Shown here in pieces: positions 5,120-5,895 of a DNA stretch of 5,895 nt (the first letter of the stretch is position 1; each line of letters starts with the position of its first letter). The position numbers and the translations under genes were made by a program. This DNA comes from an uncultured Clostridium sp. (GTDB lineage: Bacteria; Bacillota; Clostridia; Lachnospirales; Lachnospiraceae), in NCBI GenBank assembly GCA_958442925.1, contig CAUCIO010000143.1, positions 1 to 5,895 of the forward strand. Direction: 5' to 3'. The notes under the pieces were generated by a model. It was not told the origin of the DNA and searched no databases. It was given only the letters and a program-made list of their open reading frames with translations.

Positions 5120-5895
5120 ATGAGAAAATTAGCGTTAAGTGATGAAATACTTTTAAGCGTTCAGCAGCCTGCCCGCTACATCGGCGGGGAAGTGAATATG
5201 GTGAAAAAGGATCCGGCAGGAAAGATCCGCTTCGCCATGGCTTTCCCGGATGTCTACGAGCTGGGCATGTCCCATCTGGGAATCCAGATTCTCTACGATA
5301 TGTTTAACAAAAGAGAGGACGTCTATTGTGAGCGTGTCTACTCCCCGTGGATGGATCTGGATCAGATTATGCGTGAAAAACAGATCCCGCTATTTGCCCT
5401 GGAGTCTCAGGATCCCATTAAGAACTTTGACTTTTTAGGTATCACTCTCCAGTATGAAATGTGCTATACCAACGTGCTTCAGCTTCTGGATCTGGCTCAG
5501 ATTCCTCTCCACGCCTGTGACAGGACAGAAGAGGATCCTATTGTAATCGGAGGCGGCCCCTGCACCTACAATCCAGAACCTATCGCTGAATTCTTCGACC
5601 TTTTCTACATGGGAGAGGGAGAGGTGGTTTACTTTGAGCTTTTAGACCGCTACAAGGAAAATCAGGCGAAAGGAGGCAGCAGGAGAGAATTCTTAGAACT
5701 GGCAGCGGAAATTCCAGGCATCTATGTGCCTGCCTTTTACGATATCCTTTATAAAGAAGATGGAACCATTGAGCGGATGGTTCCCAATAATCCCCATGCA
5801 AAAGAAACGGTCTCCAAACAGCTGGTAATGGAAATGAACGATACCTACTATCCGGAACAGCCTGTTGTTCCCTTCATTAAGGCAACACAGGACAG
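5120..5895 (+). CDS. TIGR03960-type B12-binding/radical SAM protein, N-terminal part (cut by window end)
   Basis: The reading frame stays open from the ATG at 5120 to the window edge (258 full codons), so this is the N-terminal part of a protein I recall as usually about 600 residues. The visible part resembles the cobalamin-binding-like region of the family. It has PARYIGGE (17-24), FPDVYELGMSHLGIQILY (42-59), ERVYSPW (71-77), ALESQDP (93-99), QYEMCYTN (111-118), GGGP plus YNPEP (144-154) and GEGE (165-168). The radical SAM C-x3-C-x2-C motif is expected just beyond the edge and cannot be checked. The reaction is not established to my knowledge. In related clostridia this gene commonly precedes a DUF2344 (TIGR03936) gene and ribonuclease G/ribosomal protein genes, which hints at RNA or ribosome modification, but that is inference. 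The ribosome site is weak (AGG at 5103-5105). The start is kept because the conserved PARYIGGE block lies upstream of the next ATG at 5198. Confidence 0.88.
   Translation, partial: MRKLALSDEILLSVQQPARYIGGEVNMVKKDPAGKIRFAMAFPDVYELGMSHLGIQILYDMFNKREDVYCERVYSPWMDLDQIMREKQIPLFALESQDPIKNFDFLGITLQYEMCYTNVLQLLDLAQIPLHACDRTEEDPIVIGGGPCTYNPEPIAEFFDLFYMGEGEVVYFELLDRYKENQAKGGSRREFLELAAEIPGIYVPAFYDILYKEDGTIERMVPNNPHAKETVSKQLVMEMNDTYYPEQPVVPFIKATQD

Noticed and set aside
1..5895. Novel defence, mobile or secretion system
   Set aside because: No transposase, integrase, repeat array, toxin-antitoxin pair or unrecognised gene cluster is present. All substantial reading frames are accounted for by known families.

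Overview
The window looks like ordinary chromosome of a low-to-mid-GC anaerobic Firmicute, most likely a Lachnospiraceae-type clostridium. That placement is an inference from gene content, strong AGGAGG-type ribosome binding sites, two RNA-leader-controlled operons and the TIGR03960-type gene at the right end. All genes lie on the + strand. I see no mobile element, CRISPR array, tRNA or rRNA.

Region 1 (1-3251) is a pyruvate formate-lyase operon. A near-consensus promoter at 2-30 is followed at once by a ZTP ('pfl motif') riboswitch aptamer (about 37-104). The aptamer overlaps an intrinsic terminator (84-130), and about 100 bases of leader follow. Then come pflA (activase, 238-957) and pflB (glycyl-radical enzyme, 1008-3251), with the activase gene first. 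The riboswitch would couple formate production to the one-carbon/purine stress signal ZTP, because formate feeds 10-formyl-tetrahydrofolate.

Region 2 (3252-5007) is a branched-chain amino acid transport unit. It has its own promoter (3308-3336) and a T-box leader of about 300 nt with Stem I, a T-box/UGGU bulge and a strong terminator (3602-3644). The leader controls brnQ (3682-5007), which encodes a 12-TM-type LIVCS symporter. The T-box most likely senses uncharged tRNA-Ile, but the specifier assignment is tentative. I find no convincing terminator between pflB and the brnQ promoter.

Region 3 (5008-5895) holds a short intergenic stretch with a hairpin and a TATAAT promoter. It then carries the first 258 codons of a TIGR03960-type B12-binding/radical-SAM protein, which runs off the right edge before its radical SAM domain.

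I do not see a previously undescribed system. The most informative content is the regulatory RNA: two adjacent operons, each gated by a transcription-terminating RNA sensor (ZTP, then tRNA).
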